Shown: positions 42,901 to 47,931 of the stretch, piece by piece | Numbering within the stretch: position 1 is the first letter of the stretch | How the letters are laid out: each line of letters starts with the position of its first letter | NCBI GenBank assembly: GCA_028023455.1 | Contig: JAQFVV010000158.1 | Location: 1,238,001 to 1,302,000, forward strand | Origin: Epiperipatus broadwayi | Taxonomy: Eukaryota > Onychophora > Udeonychophora > Euonychophora > Peripatidae | Length of the DNA: 64,000 nt | Direction of reading: 5' to 3' | Notes under the pieces: model-generated | What the model saw: only the letters and a program-made list of their open reading frames with translations | Told to the model about the DNA's origin: nothing | Databases searched by the model: none | Program-made: the position numbers and the translations under genes

Positions 42901-45900
42901 TGTGTTGGCATACCTATTAATGCATAAATTACATAAAACTATTTGCAAATTACAAAATAAAAACAAATTTGCACCATCTTTTGTAAATAGTTTTATATTA
43001 TTTGACATAATTTTGTAAAACTGATTTTTTACTTAGGAACTATTTTAATGTCCTATTGATAATTATTCAAGTTATATCAGTTTTAAATATTAATATTTTT
43101 GTAATCAATTACTAAGTGCAATCATCACATAAAATAAATTGAAAAGTAAAACATTACTCTAGTCCAAGAGTTCCCAAAGTGATCAATTTGAACTTTATAG
43201 GGGTCAATAGTTTCAATAAAAAAATTTGAGGGGCAATAACAGCAAAAATAGACCCTCTTACTACTGCTATTTGTTTGTTATTTCAAAATATCTACGATTC
43301 CAATAGGTACCTAATTAAGAAGTAAAATAATTAAAAAAAAAAAAACACTTCTTTGATAAATAAAAATTACATACCAAACTTATGAACGAAAAAGAAAAAT
43401 GGGTCATTAAAAGAGTTGCATGTAAGAATGCATGAAAATACATGTAACACAAACATGTCTGTACATTCCTCTTAATGAACATATCAAAGCAAGTGTAGAC
43501 ATGAAAAAATCGTTGCATGTCTGCATTTGCTCACGGTGGGATGAGATGATATTCATAAAACACTATTAATTGGTTCGTTTGATGTGACATACTTATTTGT
43601 GATTTAAACTTTGAATATAATTGGAGCAGTATTACAAAAAAGAAAATCAGAGGACACAGTTTATTGAAGTTTGAACAAAAATCTGTTTCAAATAATTACA
43701 TACTTTATTGTTTTTTTTTATTCAGGGGCTGTCGAAATTATTTGTTAATAAAAGTTTTTATTTCTTACAATAATAATATGAGTGAACCAAAAAAGAAATG
43801 CAGACAGTACAGCTTGGACTATTTGAAGCTAGGATTTTCCCCCTCATTATCCAACAAACATTTACCAATGTGTGTCATATGCAAAAAAGTCTTTACCAAT
43901 GATGATATAAAATCATAAAAACTAGCAAATCACTTGAATAGAATTTACCCTGATAAAAAAGAAAAAGATTTGTCATACTTTCAATCACTTAAAGAAAAAA
44001 TTCAGAAGAGAACGATGATAAATGTTTGTTTCATCATCAAAGCAAAATGATGATGGATTAAGGGCCTCGTAAACATATCTCTACCCATTGTGGAGTCTGG
44101 CGAGCCATACACCATAGGGAAAAAATTGATTCTACCAGCCATCGCGGAAGTATATACTCCATAAGATGTTATAAAAAGGATTCCAATAAAATGAGTCACA
44201 ATGTGGAAAACTGTTTGTGTAATCATTTGCAAAAAAAACGTTTTTCCCTCCAATTGGACTAGTCAACATTACCCGGTAATGAAGCTTTGTTGCTGGTATA
44301 CATTCACTTTATTCAAGATGAGGAAGTGCATGAAGAGCCGCTTTTTGCTAGAACTTTAAAAACTCACACCAGGAGCAAATCAATTTTTCAGGGGAAAAGC
44401 GATCCCATTGACAAATATAATACCATTGTGACAGATGAAGCACCAGCTATGGTAGGTCGTTATTGCGGTTTCATAAGTTACCTGAAACAACATATGCCTG
44501 AAGGGCTTGCAGTTCATTGCACAATTCATAGGCATCACTTAGTAGCCAAGAACGTTAGCAACAAATTGCATCAATCGCTTCAATTTGTTATAACAGCTGA
44601 GAACAAAATTTGAAGTAACGTTTTGAACACTAGACTTCACTCGATTATGCGAACAAAGCGACAAAGATTTCTATCTAATGGTTCTCTATATTGAAGTCCA
44701 CTCACTTTCAAAAAGTTTATATTTGGTGAGATTTTTTTGCACTTTTTCAATCTGTTTTAGGGTTTTTGAAAGACTAGAATTCCAGTTTGAAAGAAAATTT
44801 CATAAAAGTAAAACTGATATTGCTTATTTAATCGACTTATTTGGCAAATTTAATGATGTTAATTTTCAATTGCAAGGAGACAATTTGAATCCCATCAAAG
44901 CAAAATCAATCATATTGACTTTTGTTGCCAGATTAATGTTTTTTAAACAAAATATTGCCAAGATCTGAACTTTCCCAGTTCCCAACTTATTTAAGATAGG
45001 CACAATCCAAGAAGAAAACATCTTGTTATACATCAACCACTTGGAGACTCTTCACTTAGATTTCAATACTAGGTTCAAAGAAATTCTATCATTGGAAATA
45101 CCGGGCTGGATAATAAACCCATATACTACTAGTGCAGAACCAAATATTTTGCAAGATGAGCTGATAACCATTAGCACCAATGAGGATCTCAAGATACAAT
45201 TCAAACAGGATTATCAAAAGTTTTGGCTGCAACAAGATGTTCCATTTTTGTGCCCAACTCTATGGACTGTTGTATAAGTATTTACTGGCATTTCCATCAT
45301 TGTATCTGGTAGAGAGGCTTCAGTGTAGTTTTAGACCTGTTTCAGAACAGACATCGATTGCATATCATCGTTCGTGGAGATTTGAGAATGTAATGCACTA
45401 ATTTAAAACCGGACAGATAAATTGTTGACAAATCACCAGGTGCACCCATCTCATTAAATTCATTTTTCCAAGCTAATTTATTTGCTATTCTTATTTTTAT
45501 AATTAGGATTAAAATCTTTCGTTTGTTGATGTTTAATTCTGTCTGAATATGTTGATTTTTTTTCATTTCATTTTTATGTTTAATAAAATGATTACAATAT
45601 TTGTACTTGTTTTGAATTTACATATTTATTTCATAAATGTAAAAAATTAAAAAAAACTCTGCTTGTATTTTTTTGCCTTAATTTTTGTTAGTGCAGGTTT
45701 CGATATTAAATGTTGCACAAGATAATGCCATATTACATAGATTTTTTATCTTTTTCAATCATTAATTACAAGTGATTAAAATGAAAAGTTTGATATCTAG
45801 TACAAATTTATTAATTTAAGTAAAATAAATGATTAGGAGGTTGACAGTTTTAAAAGTTTTTGGTAAAGAGGTCTGCAGCCAAAAATAGTTTGGGAACTCT

Positions 45901-47769
45901 TGCTCTAGTCCTTGACTGTTAGATTTGTTTTTTAAAAAAAATTCTTAATGTTTTTAATACTCTGTATTTTAAGTAAATTCTTCATATAATATATGTATAA
46001 GATAGTGATTTCTATTCGTTCCGTATAGTGAATGTTTATATAGTAAATAGAGGGATTTGAACTTAGGATTTTCAGTCTATATTCATCCTCCACTCGTGTG
46101 TTCACATGTATTAATTGTTTGAGATGGAGTGGAGGAAGAATATAGACTAAAAATCCTAAATTCAAATCCCTATGATAGTGTTATTCATATTTTAACCTTG
46201 AAGGACTTTGTTTATAAATTTTCTCTATATCTTCCTGTTGGATGATCTATGAAGCTCTCAAATTATTGTGGATAATTTACATCTTTGCCTTGACGCTGGA
46301 AATTTATTTTATCTGAATGTATCTGTTATGATCCCTTTTAGGAATGATTGTCAAAATAACAGTGAATCTGACTAAATAGAAATTGCCAAACATTAAAATA
46401 TAATCACTGTTCGTAGGAAGGAACTTGTCTACTTAAATTCCTCATTATAGGAAAGACCTTTTCAATCTAACTTTTTAAATAGATATATACTTTTATATTG
46501 TTTGCAAACTTTAAGATTATTTAATATGTAAACTTTATTTGTCATCAATATAATGAAAACATAAATGATTAGTTGCTCTGTCTATAAAATTTTGTTTATA
46601 ATTATACATATGCTTATCTTATTTCTCGTGTTGCATTAATACATGTTATGTTAAAACCAAAATTATCATGTGTAAACCTTTAATATTTTGTAAAAAAAAT
46701 TATTTTAGCATATTGTAAGATCTGAGGAAGATTGCAGTTAACTCTTAAAGAATTTAATAAAAAAAATATAATGTATCAAATGTCTATGAAAATATTTAAA
46801 AGTTATTGTACTTTATATTACTTCCCAGAGATTTTAAATCTAATAACATTTGATCTGCACTTTTAAAATAATAATTTCAAGCTTTTCCATTTAAAATTTT
46901 TTCAATTTGGTTTGTTGACCTTAGAGAGTTTTTCTCAATGGGCTTCCTTATTACTTGCCCACCTTGATCATTTTATTATTATTTCCAAAGTTTTTTTATC
47001 AAGTTTCAGTAAAAAAATAAAAAATAACCATTAATAAGTTTCTTAGATTATCAATAAAAGAAAACTTCATATGTATATTAAATTAAAACAAAATTTCCTT
47101 ATAAAATTACGATTTAAAAAACTATCAACTTTTCTGAATAAAAATAATTAAGTCAAAAAAAATAATAATTAAAAACTAAAAAAGTGATATAATAATGAAT
47201 CTAAAAATTAAAATATCTTACAAACAGTAAGTTTACAATAAACAACTTTTTTAATTATCAGTCAATTCTATTAACTAAAACTATGAAGTGTTGCACTTGA
47301 AGAAAGGCAAATCAGTTTTTTTTTTTTTTGTCAAGCGTTGATGGCCTAGTGGTTAGCATAGCTGCCTTCCAAGCAGCTGGCCTGGGTTCGCTTCCCGGTC
47401 AACACATTTGACATATGAAAAAAAAAATCAGGTTTTTTTTTTTTTTAAAAAATTAGTTATTTTTATTCTTGACATAAGATATAACAATGACAAATTAGAA
47501 TATAGATTTTTCATTAAATTATTTTCTTTCAAACCTTTACCATTTATTGAATAATTAAAGCATCTAATATAAAGAAAAGAATAGAGGAAAAAAACAATTT
47601 TAACTAAAATATTATTATGAATTAAAAATTTAAATAAAATTTTTTCAATTTATAATAAGTTGCTCAAGTTCAGATTTGCTCCTGAATTATGTCAACTTAC
47701 CAATATTTTTTTCTTCTTCATTCTCAATTTCATCTACTTCCATTGATTCATCTTCTTGAGATATTTTAG
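814..47769 (-). CDS. SMC4: SMC4, condensin core ATPase (partial, 8 spliced exons)
   Basis: Structural maintenance of chromosomes 4 pairs with SMC2 in condensin, the ATP-driven ring that compacts mitotic chromosomes. Spliced order on the minus strand is 47701-47769, 38508-38650, 31193-31384, 26742-26921, 17679-17843, 17482-17609, 8162-8302, 814-964. Each junction has GT donor and AG acceptor, and phases agree throughout, giving 1169 nt and 389 residues without a stop. Visible in order: acidic tract (1-22), the SMC4-type segment with NFKSYAGK and LGPFHK (about 50-70), Walker A GPNGSGKSN (about 77), the conserved GYRANKIRSKK region, DLDHNRFLILQ with the Q-loop Gln at about 194, GEVEQISMMKPK, EHDEGMLE.LEDIIG, then heptad-like Lys/Glu coiled coil from about 250. 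Vertebrate SMC4 is about 1290 residues, so roughly the first third is here. SMC1, SMC2 and SMC3 were considered; the NFKSYAG/LGPFHK segment argues for SMC4. The starting exon and all C-terminal exons lie outside what I can identify. Confidence 0.95.
965..2449. other. SMC4 intron, no recognisable feature
   Basis: AT-rich intron sequence with A and T homopolymers. I see no exon, RNA gene or element with definable ends on either strand. Confidence 0.5.
2450..7029. mobile_element. Noncoding LTR-type element, TG...CA ends, ATAT target
   Basis: The block starts TGTACCGGAC and ends with GGACCAATCCGGTTCA: short imperfect inverted ends (TGTACCGGA versus reverse complement TGAACCGGA) with the TG/CA termini of LTR retrotransposons. 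ATAT flanks both sides (2446-2449 and 7030-7033), as expected of a 4-bp target duplication, although the flanks are themselves TA-rich. The 4.6 kb interior is GC-richer in patches (2500-3960, 5570-5640, 6170-6660) and has no pol motifs. An 88-codon minus-strand ORF at 4556-4822 has no recognisable homology. It could be a very long solo LTR or a large retrotransposon derivative. Orientation is unknown. Confidence 0.5.
3031..3192. repeat. Perfect 81-bp tandem duplication
   Basis: Two identical 81-bp units, 3031-3111 and 3112-3192, each beginning AGGAAATATTATAAAGAATG. Identity over the whole unit implies a recent duplication, or an assembly artefact, inside the otherwise old-looking element. Confidence 0.93.
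7030..8161. other. SMC4 intron, no recognisable feature
   Basis: Low-complexity AT-rich intron between the TG...CA element and the exon at 8162. No coding segment, structured RNA or bounded repeat was seen. Confidence 0.5.
8162..8302 (-). CDS. SMC4: SMC4 exon, coiled coil
   Basis: 141 nt between a TTATTATAG acceptor and a GTAAGTAT donor. One base completes Thr, then 46 codons rich in Lys, Glu and Gln (for example NEKQAMEKWKEIKDSMTESE), leaving two bases for the next exon. Sequence conservation in this part of SMC4 is low, so identification rests on phase continuity with the exons on both sides, splice consensus and coiled-coil composition. I cannot exclude a small additional exon in the flanking introns, but phase does not require one. 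Confidence 0.87.
8440..8570 (-). mobile_element. PLE-like 3'-end remnant with hairpin-GAAAC motif
   Basis: On the minus strand: GCTCTGATGAAGACTGCT followed by GGCCAGTCGAAACTATC, then AATAAA. GACTG/CAGTC form a 5-bp hairpin directly before GAAAC. The same unit, including about 45 bases upstream (ATTTATATCATTCAAATATT), occurs on the plus strand at 17362-17440. Hairpins ending in GAAAC are common in the 3' untranslated regions of Penelope-like elements, and a diverged hairpin of that shape lies in the PLE at 39044-42526. No reverse transcriptase is attached here. Confidence 0.45.
8667..9062. repeat. Dispersed repeat R1, copy 1
   Basis: About 400 bp beginning CACTATATTTATTAGATATC that aligns along its full length, same orientation, with 16237-16632. 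The two share long blocks such as TTTTATAAACTGAAAATAAT with scattered differences and small indels. There is no coding content. It is an old interspersed repeat of unknown class. Confidence 0.75.
9621..10917. mobile_element. Foldback element with 53-bp terminal inverted repeats
   Basis: Arms 9621-9673 and 10865-10917 are inverted copies (TAATCGGTAGGCCAGGCCAG at the outer end) with about one mismatch. Inside, 9680-9920 is a decayed tandem array with a unit of about 32 bp (ACTTTTATTAAAATATTTT type). The unit with CGAAAGTT followed by TCAAAAGTTTTGATTTTATT occurs twice (about 9955-10030 and 10205-10285). The right arm is one of two roughly 93-bp tandem units (10728-10820, 10821-10913). There is no transposase, so it is non-autonomous. 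No clear target duplication was found. Confidence 0.7.
10919..12775. other. SMC4 intron with GC-richer repeat debris
   Basis: 10950-11220 and 11750-11980 are markedly less AT-rich than their surroundings and look like fragments of mobile DNA, but no protein motif is readable in six frames (a 95-codon ORF at 10884-11171 is not recognisable). The remainder is AT-rich with homopolymers. Confidence 0.4.
12776..12885 (+). repeat. Copy of a roughly 100-bp AT minisatellite unit
   Basis: A unit beginning CAATATGTATATCAAAATAT with TAGTTCCACATACACCCATA downstream. Related copies occur at 14817-14930 (same strand) and twice in tandem on the opposite strand at about 17130-17340. Shared non-TA words such as TTCCACATACA show this is a real unit rather than chance TA simple sequence. 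Confidence 0.65.
12886..14816. other. SMC4 intron, AT-rich, little recognisable
   Basis: Mostly low-complexity. At about 13610-13690 the minus strand reads TCTGATGAAAATGACGGCTG, faintly similar to the PLE-like 3' motif at 8440-8570, but it is too diverged to call. Nothing else is supported. Confidence 0.4.
14817..17340. mobile_element. Large foldback (inverted repeat) with a 0.9-kb insertion
   Basis: 14817-15577 is the left arm. Its inverted copy is split into 15700-15925 (matching 15300-15577) and 16850-17230 (matching 14817-15290). Shared words include TTTTTATTATTTCTAGTCTT against AAGACTAGAAATAATAAAAA. The centre of symmetry is near 15640. The split is caused by about 0.9 kb (15926-16849) found only in the right arm, which carries a copy of repeat R1. 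The arms are AT-rich, contain only short ORFs and begin with the roughly 100-bp minisatellite unit. No transposase was seen. Confidence 0.7.
16237..16632. repeat. Dispersed repeat R1, copy 2
   Basis: Same-orientation relative of 8667-9062, lying within the segment that interrupts the right arm of the large foldback. This suggests R1-containing DNA inserted after the foldback formed. Confidence 0.75.
17335..17450 (+). mobile_element. PLE-like 3'-end remnant (plus-strand copy)
   Basis: Reads TTTATATCATTCAAATATTT, then TAGCTCTGATGAAGACTGCC, then GGCGAAACTGTCAGGAAAAT and AAAGAAGTTTTAT. It is the same unit as the minus-strand copy at 8440-8570, with 80-90% identity by eye. It ends 32 bp before the SMC4 exon at 17482. 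Confidence 0.45.
17482..17609 (-). CDS. SMC4: SMC4 exon, coiled-coil start
   Basis: 128 nt: 42 codons plus two bases (AC) that complete a Thr codon in the next exon. The acceptor is a TTTTTTAG tract and the donor GTAAGTA. It encodes LNRVKAVEKEKDDLEGPKNE followed by AIEFLMMENDVTKKK, matching the LNRVK.VEKEKD.LEG.KN.AIEFL block of SMC4. Charged heptad-like spacing marks the N-terminal arm of the antiparallel coiled coil that leads to the hinge. Confidence 0.96.
17679..17843 (-). CDS. SMC4: SMC4 exon, end of N-terminal head lobe
   Basis: 165 nt, 55 codons, phase 0. The acceptor follows a 14-17 nt poly-T tract; the donor is GTATGCA. It encodes GEVEQISMMKPKALTEHDEG followed by MLEFLEDIIGSSRFKEPIEV and the beginning of the coiled coil (LTKRIEDLNELRGEK). 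The GEVEQI.MMKPK and EHDEGMLE.LEDIIG blocks are among the most conserved SMC4 sequences. It is separated from the next exon by only 69 nt, in contrast to kilobase introns elsewhere. Confidence 0.97.
17844..21890. other. SMC4 intron, no recognisable feature
   Basis: AT-rich intron. There is a short G/C hairpin (CCCCCTGGAAGGGGG) at about 19477-19495. Remaining ORFs are short and low-complexity. No element ends or RNA genes could be defined. Confidence 0.45.
21891..24150. mobile_element. GC-richer noncoding block, probable retroelement derivative
   Basis: Composition shifts from AT-only to mixed at 21960-22100, 22440-22560, 22850-23370 and 23920-24150, resembling the noncoding TG...CA element at 2450-7029 rather than intron. 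A segment at about 22535 ends GGTACA followed by ATAT, the end pattern of the other elements. No ORF is readable, and boundaries and class are uncertain. Confidence 0.3.
23660..23860 (+). repeat. Two-copy tandem repeat of about 95 bp
   Basis: Units share CACTCACCTGCATGTGAGCA versus CACTCACCTGCGTGTGAACA and a following TTATTGATTATTACATT-type segment. They are diverged, so the duplication is old. Confidence 0.55.
24160..26340 (+). pseudogene. RTE-type non-LTR retrotransposon relic (endonuclease + RT)
   Basis: A-rich plus-strand sequence carrying readable but broken pieces of a LINE polyprotein. At 24465-24545 it reads KIKGYKCDILGLRYSRLAFE, the CDILGL.E.R region of an apurinic-type endonuclease. 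At about 24580-24720, GVDFLSNTKT and RFKAKSFTITIIQS match the GVGFL..K and F.ITI.QVYAPT stretch of RTE-class elements. Reverse transcriptase is readable at 25640-25878: QDRFRKSRDTILEILSFHF (normally QNGFRKGR.T.D.I) and YTYVMLTKAFKGYNQKVIRV (the Y.D..KAFD region, with a catalytic Asp lost), followed by NPISPRIFIKHLEK at about 25940. Many stops and frameshifts: dead. The intact YxDD box is not visible. Confidence 0.75.
26742..26921 (-). CDS. SMC4: SMC4 exon ending at the Q-loop
   Basis: 180 nt, 60 codons in phase 0, acceptor TTTTTAAG and donor GTAAAAT. It encodes PGDDDYDVVPNSQFVVSRTA, a short YSVDGRK region and EVAALLRSKGIDLDHNRF, finishing with LILQ. The Gln of LILQ is the Q-loop residue that contacts Mg-ATP in SMC heads. 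The splice site falls exactly between LILQ and GEVEQ. All residues expected to be near-invariant in SMC4 are intact, so the gene is under constraint despite its transposon-filled introns. Confidence 0.97.
26922..28260. other. SMC4 intron, no recognisable feature
   Basis: AT-rich. 27066-27120 contains TAGTGGTAGAGTAGTGACTT and could be a decayed tRNA-like SINE, but the anticodon arm has the wrong length and no B box is intact. Nothing firm. Confidence 0.4.
28270..28850. repeat. GC-richer noncoding repeat debris
   Basis: A non-AT-rich stretch (for example GGCTTCAGTCAACTGCTGCT near 28711) upstream of the duplicated block. It looks like an old interspersed repeat; no ORF is recognisable. Confidence 0.35.
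28850..29575 (+). repeat. Diverged direct duplication, two copies of about 360 bp
   Basis: 28850-29212 and 29213-29575 align collinearly with an offset of about 370 bp. Shared words include TATCAGTCTTGTTTTCCTCA, TTGGCAT.T, TTTAATCATTAATTAAACCT and CTATCTGATATAATTATA. Identity is roughly 85% by eye. It appears to be local tandem duplication of intron DNA rather than a bounded element. Confidence 0.8.
29576..31192. other. SMC4 intron, nothing recognisable
   Basis: AT-rich. At about 30235-30275 the minus strand reads AATCTGATGAAAAGCTCTCT then GAAACAAGG, a weak relative of the PLE-like 3' motif. No other signal. Confidence 0.4.
31193..31384 (-). CDS. SMC4: SMC4 exon with Walker A (P-loop)
   Basis: 192 nt, exactly 64 codons in phase 0, between a ...TTACAG acceptor and a GTAAGTG donor. 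It encodes SFTSIVGPNGSGKSNVID, the nucleotide-binding P-loop of the SMC head, then SMLFVFGYRANKIRSKK and the segment ILIHNSENHLDIQSC typical of SMC4. The start at 31384 was chosen over the alternative AG two bases on because it keeps the frame and aligns with the known SMC4 order (F-x-x-I-I/V-GPNG). An ATG-initiated reading through the intron upstream is not meaningful. Confidence 0.97.
31519..31664. mobile_element. Small MITE-like hairpin
   Basis: About 62-bp imperfect inverted arms (left contains AAAAATTGCCTAAATGATTT, right AAATGAATTAGGCAATTTTT) around a short centre. It has the length and shape of a miniature inverted-repeat transposable element. No clear target duplication and no coding content. 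Confidence 0.6.
31665..33540. other. SMC4 intron, no recognisable feature
   Basis: AT-rich sequence with homopolymers; no element ends, exons or RNA genes were seen. Confidence 0.4.
33849..34030 (+). repeat. Tandem repeat, period 67 bp, about 2.7 copies
   Basis: Units share AAAATTGTCATTTAAGAGAC, CAAACAATAGTATTTTGGAA (second unit TATCTTGG) and AATTTATT. The third unit is partial and more diverged (AAACTGATATTTAAGGGTGA). A short ORF crossing it on the minus strand (33876-34061) is a by-product. Confidence 0.85.
34050..36706. mobile_element. GC-richer noncoding retroelement-like block
   Basis: Mixed-composition sequence (34080-34580, 35090-35270, 35400-35760, 36480-36700) inside AT-rich intron. 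It ends GACTGGTACA directly followed by ATATATAT, the CA-plus-ATAT boundary also seen at 7029. The matching TG start was not found. No protein motifs, so class is inferred only from the end signature and composition. Confidence 0.3.
36750..37460 (-). pseudogene. Penelope-like element reverse transcriptase relic
   Basis: The minus strand reads TRSGHPRVFGNIKTHKENMP followed by VRLILDFNGYVLKEICNLIY at about 37200-37060. This is the P-R-x-Y/F-G-x-x-K-x-H-K ... P-x-R motif that opens the RT domain of Penelope-like elements. Upstream (about 37420-37210) is readable as the preceding helical region (FINKWLEEHNDFMKNKL). Downstream, NMNSNIAFFEVIIK and NLNNRCMLNKSCDFFELL resemble the following RT segments. 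Numerous stops; no catalytic YxDD or GIY-YIG part remains. It is inserted in an SMC4 intron in the sense orientation. Confidence 0.7.
37461..38139. other. SMC4 intron, no recognisable feature
   Basis: AT-rich intron between the PLE relic and the MITE; nothing supported. Confidence 0.4.
38140..38319. mobile_element. MITE with 41-bp terminal inverted repeats
   Basis: Arms 38140-38180 and 38279-38319 are near-perfect inverted copies (about two mismatches), containing CATACAGTAGTGCCACTCAG on the left. TA immediately outside CAGTAGTGCCACT on both sides would suit a Tc1/mariner-type target, with the outer 20 bp of each arm then being either more TIR or a pre-existing palindrome. The 98-bp centre is noncoding. 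It lies 188 bp downstream, in gene direction, of the SMC4 exon at 38508. Confidence 0.75.
38508..38650 (-). CDS. SMC4: SMC4 exon, start of the conserved SMC4 N-terminal region
   Basis: 143 nt, acceptor TTAG at the 5' side and donor GTAAGTA at the 3' side. The first two bases complete a Glu codon, followed by 47 codons. The protein contains PPALPRVATYDPNGPRLMIS, then HIVNENFKSYAGK and QVLGPFHK. Both the GPRLMI.HIV.NFKSYAG stretch and LGPFHK are hallmarks of SMC4 and distinguish it from its partner SMC2. It is the beta-strand-rich lead-in to the Walker A loop that begins in the next exon. Confidence 0.96.
39184..41419. mobile_element. Noncoding LTR-type element, TG...TA ends, ATAT target, nested in PLE
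   Basis: Starts TGTAACGG and ends CCGTTATA (one change from a perfect inverted CCGTTACA). ATAT lies immediately outside both ends (39180-39183, 41420-41423). Interior is GC-richer at 39480-39990 and 40440-41000, with an AATAAA near 41142 and a conserved stem-loop segment at 41315-41379 close to the right end. No pol motifs. Segments (TGCTGTTCAGATACACATTC near 40850, GCGGACTTTTAGCCTGG near 40936) are diverged relatives of 59048 and 59145 in the right-hand composite, so both belong to one family. Likely a long solo LTR or a large noncoding derivative; an AATAAA on the plus strand suggests plus orientation. Confidence 0.6.
41315..41379 (+). other. Conserved stem-loop near element end (copy 1)
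   Basis: GTATCTG...CAGATAC closes a 65-nt segment. Inside, CTAGGTT and AATCTAG can pair around CGAGA, and TGGTGCCCT follows. The same arrangement occurs at 61612-61678 and, inverted, at 59921-59987, with compensating differences in the inner hairpin. The function is unknown; it may be an RNA structure or a DNA end recognised in transposition. Confidence 0.5.
41621..42490 (-). pseudogene. PLE protein: RT C-terminus plus GIY-YIG endonuclease, frameshifted
   Basis: Upstream piece (42485-42294): INGRVEKIKFTLEKE, then YMDVRIFLK, the C-terminal RT region (N.IKFT.E.E...FLDV.I). A run of nine adenines at about 42333-42341 puts the downstream part out of frame. After one shift it continues KTFFGLSNIWFSDIDNHSK, NKIIRAIKLCSNSNLFGSEI, and the 200-codon ORF (42223-41621). 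That ORF contains a basic linker, then the GIY-YIG nuclease: VYLIKCLNCC (GIY-like), IYVGTSKNKLKTRLKQH (YIG-like, with the catalytic Arg in TRLKQH), and an acidic helix with Glu in NERMIKESVYI, ending IKPELNRM. GIY-YIG fused to RT defines endonuclease-positive PLEs. A stop lies just upstream of 42485, and the N-terminal RT is missing. Otherwise the reading frame is well preserved, so the copy is fairly young. Confidence 0.88.
42538..43156. other. SMC4 intron, no recognisable feature
   Basis: AT-rich spacer between the PLE target duplication and the hAT element; nothing supported. Confidence 0.4.
43157..45910 (+). mobile_element. hAT (Buster-type) DNA transposon with 8-bp target duplication
   Basis: The element occupies 43165-45902. 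Left end CAAGAGTTCCCAAA and right end TTTGGGAACTCTTG are perfect 14-bp terminal inverted repeats. The target CTCTAGTC is duplicated exactly at 43157-43164 and 45903-45910. Eight-base duplications are diagnostic of hAT, and the central TA (nnnTAnnn) is the preference described for the Buster branch. The interior holds a broken ZBED5/Buster-like transposase on the plus strand. It sits in the SMC4 intron between exons 47701 and 38508, antisense to the gene. Confidence 0.93.
43664..45403 (+). pseudogene. hAT transposase pseudogene (ZBED5/Buster-like)
   Basis: Start MSEPKKKCRQYSLDYLKLGF at 43778 leads into a BED zinc finger: CVICKKVFTNDDIKS, an in-frame stop at 43916, then KLANHLNRIYPDKK, where the last zinc His is replaced. 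44000-44270 is frameshifted but reads the expected region ending in QLD.STLPGNEALLL with the first catalytic Asp. 44287-44613 gives FIQDEEVHEEPLFARTLKT, then IVTDEAPAM with the second Asp, and HCTIHRHHLVAKN. 44760-44965 covers the helical insertion. 45023-45277 reads YINHLETLHLDFNTRF to FKQDYQKFWLQ, and YLLAFPSLYLVERLQCSF begins the C-terminal dimerisation block at 45273. At least four stops or frameshifts: inactive. Same family as vertebrate domesticated ZBED5-like genes, but decay argues against domestication. Confidence 0.88.
46051..46171. mobile_element. Head-to-head pair of tRNA-derived SINE fragments
   Basis: Arms 46051-46095 and 46127-46171 are inverted copies matching at 42 of 45 positions. 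Read outward, each arm contains AGACTGAAAATCCTAAGTTC then AAATCCC: an anticodon-arm-like AGACTGAAAATC and a B-box-like GTTCAAATCC, as in SINEs derived from a tRNA. A related plus-strand fragment lies at 52793-52842. The two face away from each other across a 31-bp centre. Confidence 0.5.
46706..46790 (+). mobile_element. Possible PLE-like 3' remnant, diverged
   Basis: TTTTAGCATATTGTAAGATC then TGAGGAAGATTGCAGTTAAC and AATTTAATAAAAAAAATATA has the order of the 3' motif at 17362-17440 (TTTTAGCTCTGATGAAGACTG...AATAAAG), but the GAAAC box is gone. Low confidence. Confidence 0.25.
47310..47449 (+). mobile_element. Retroposed tRNA-Gly / minimal tRNA SINE with target duplication
   Basis: The tRNA-like unit at 47335-47406 is followed by ATTTGACATATG and an A run. 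On both sides lies the same sequence: AATCAG plus a T run of about 14 (47310-47329) and AATCAGG plus a T run (47427-47446), apart from one base. That is the structure of an RNA copied by target-primed reverse transcription: gene, short tail, poly-A, direct repeats. Confidence 0.6.
47335..47406 (+). tRNA. tRNA-Gly (TCC anticodon), probable pseudogene
   Basis: Seventy-two nucleotides beginning GCGTTGATGGCCTAGTGG. Anticodon arm GCTGC CTTCCAA GCAGC has a perfect 5-bp stem and TCC anticodon. T arm CTGGG TTCGCTT CCCGG pairs with one wobble. The acceptor GCGTTGA pairs with TCAACAC except for one C-A mismatch at pair 2-71. The near-universal A58 of the T loop is C here, which also breaks the consensus B box. 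With flanking direct repeats and an A tail it is more likely a retroposed copy than a functional gene. No T4 terminator immediately follows. It lies antisense to SMC4, 295 bp upstream of an exon. Confidence 0.75.
47701..47769 (-). CDS. SMC4: SMC4 exon (5'-most one recognised), acidic N-terminal tract
   Basis: This 69-nt exon lies between an acceptor ending TAG and a GTAAGT donor. It begins with two bases that complete a codon from an unseen upstream exon, encodes 22 residues rich in Glu and Asp (including MEVDEIENEEEKNI), and leaves one G that joins the next exon to make Glu. Low-complexity acidic sequence precedes the ATPase head in other SMC4 proteins, so there is no family-defining motif here. 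The call rests on splice signals, phase compatibility and position upstream of the NFKSYAGK exon. Confidence 0.8.
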
Positions 47770-47931
47770 CTATGAATATTAAAAATTATTATTATGCAAT
47801 TATTTAAATTTTTTAACATATATTTTATATTATTATAATTTAATCTATAAATGTCAAATTTCTTGTTTTCATACTTTAATAAAATCCACTTTAGATAAAT
47901 ATATTAATGATTATTAGTAATTATTTAATTA

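Noticed and set aside
44002-44253. 83-codon minus-strand ORF
   Set aside because: Antisense shadow of the frameshifted hAT transposase segment on the plus strand.
43664-45403. Domesticated ZBED5-like host gene
   Set aside because: Intact TIRs and an exact 8-bp target duplication with several stops and frameshifts show a dead transposon copy.
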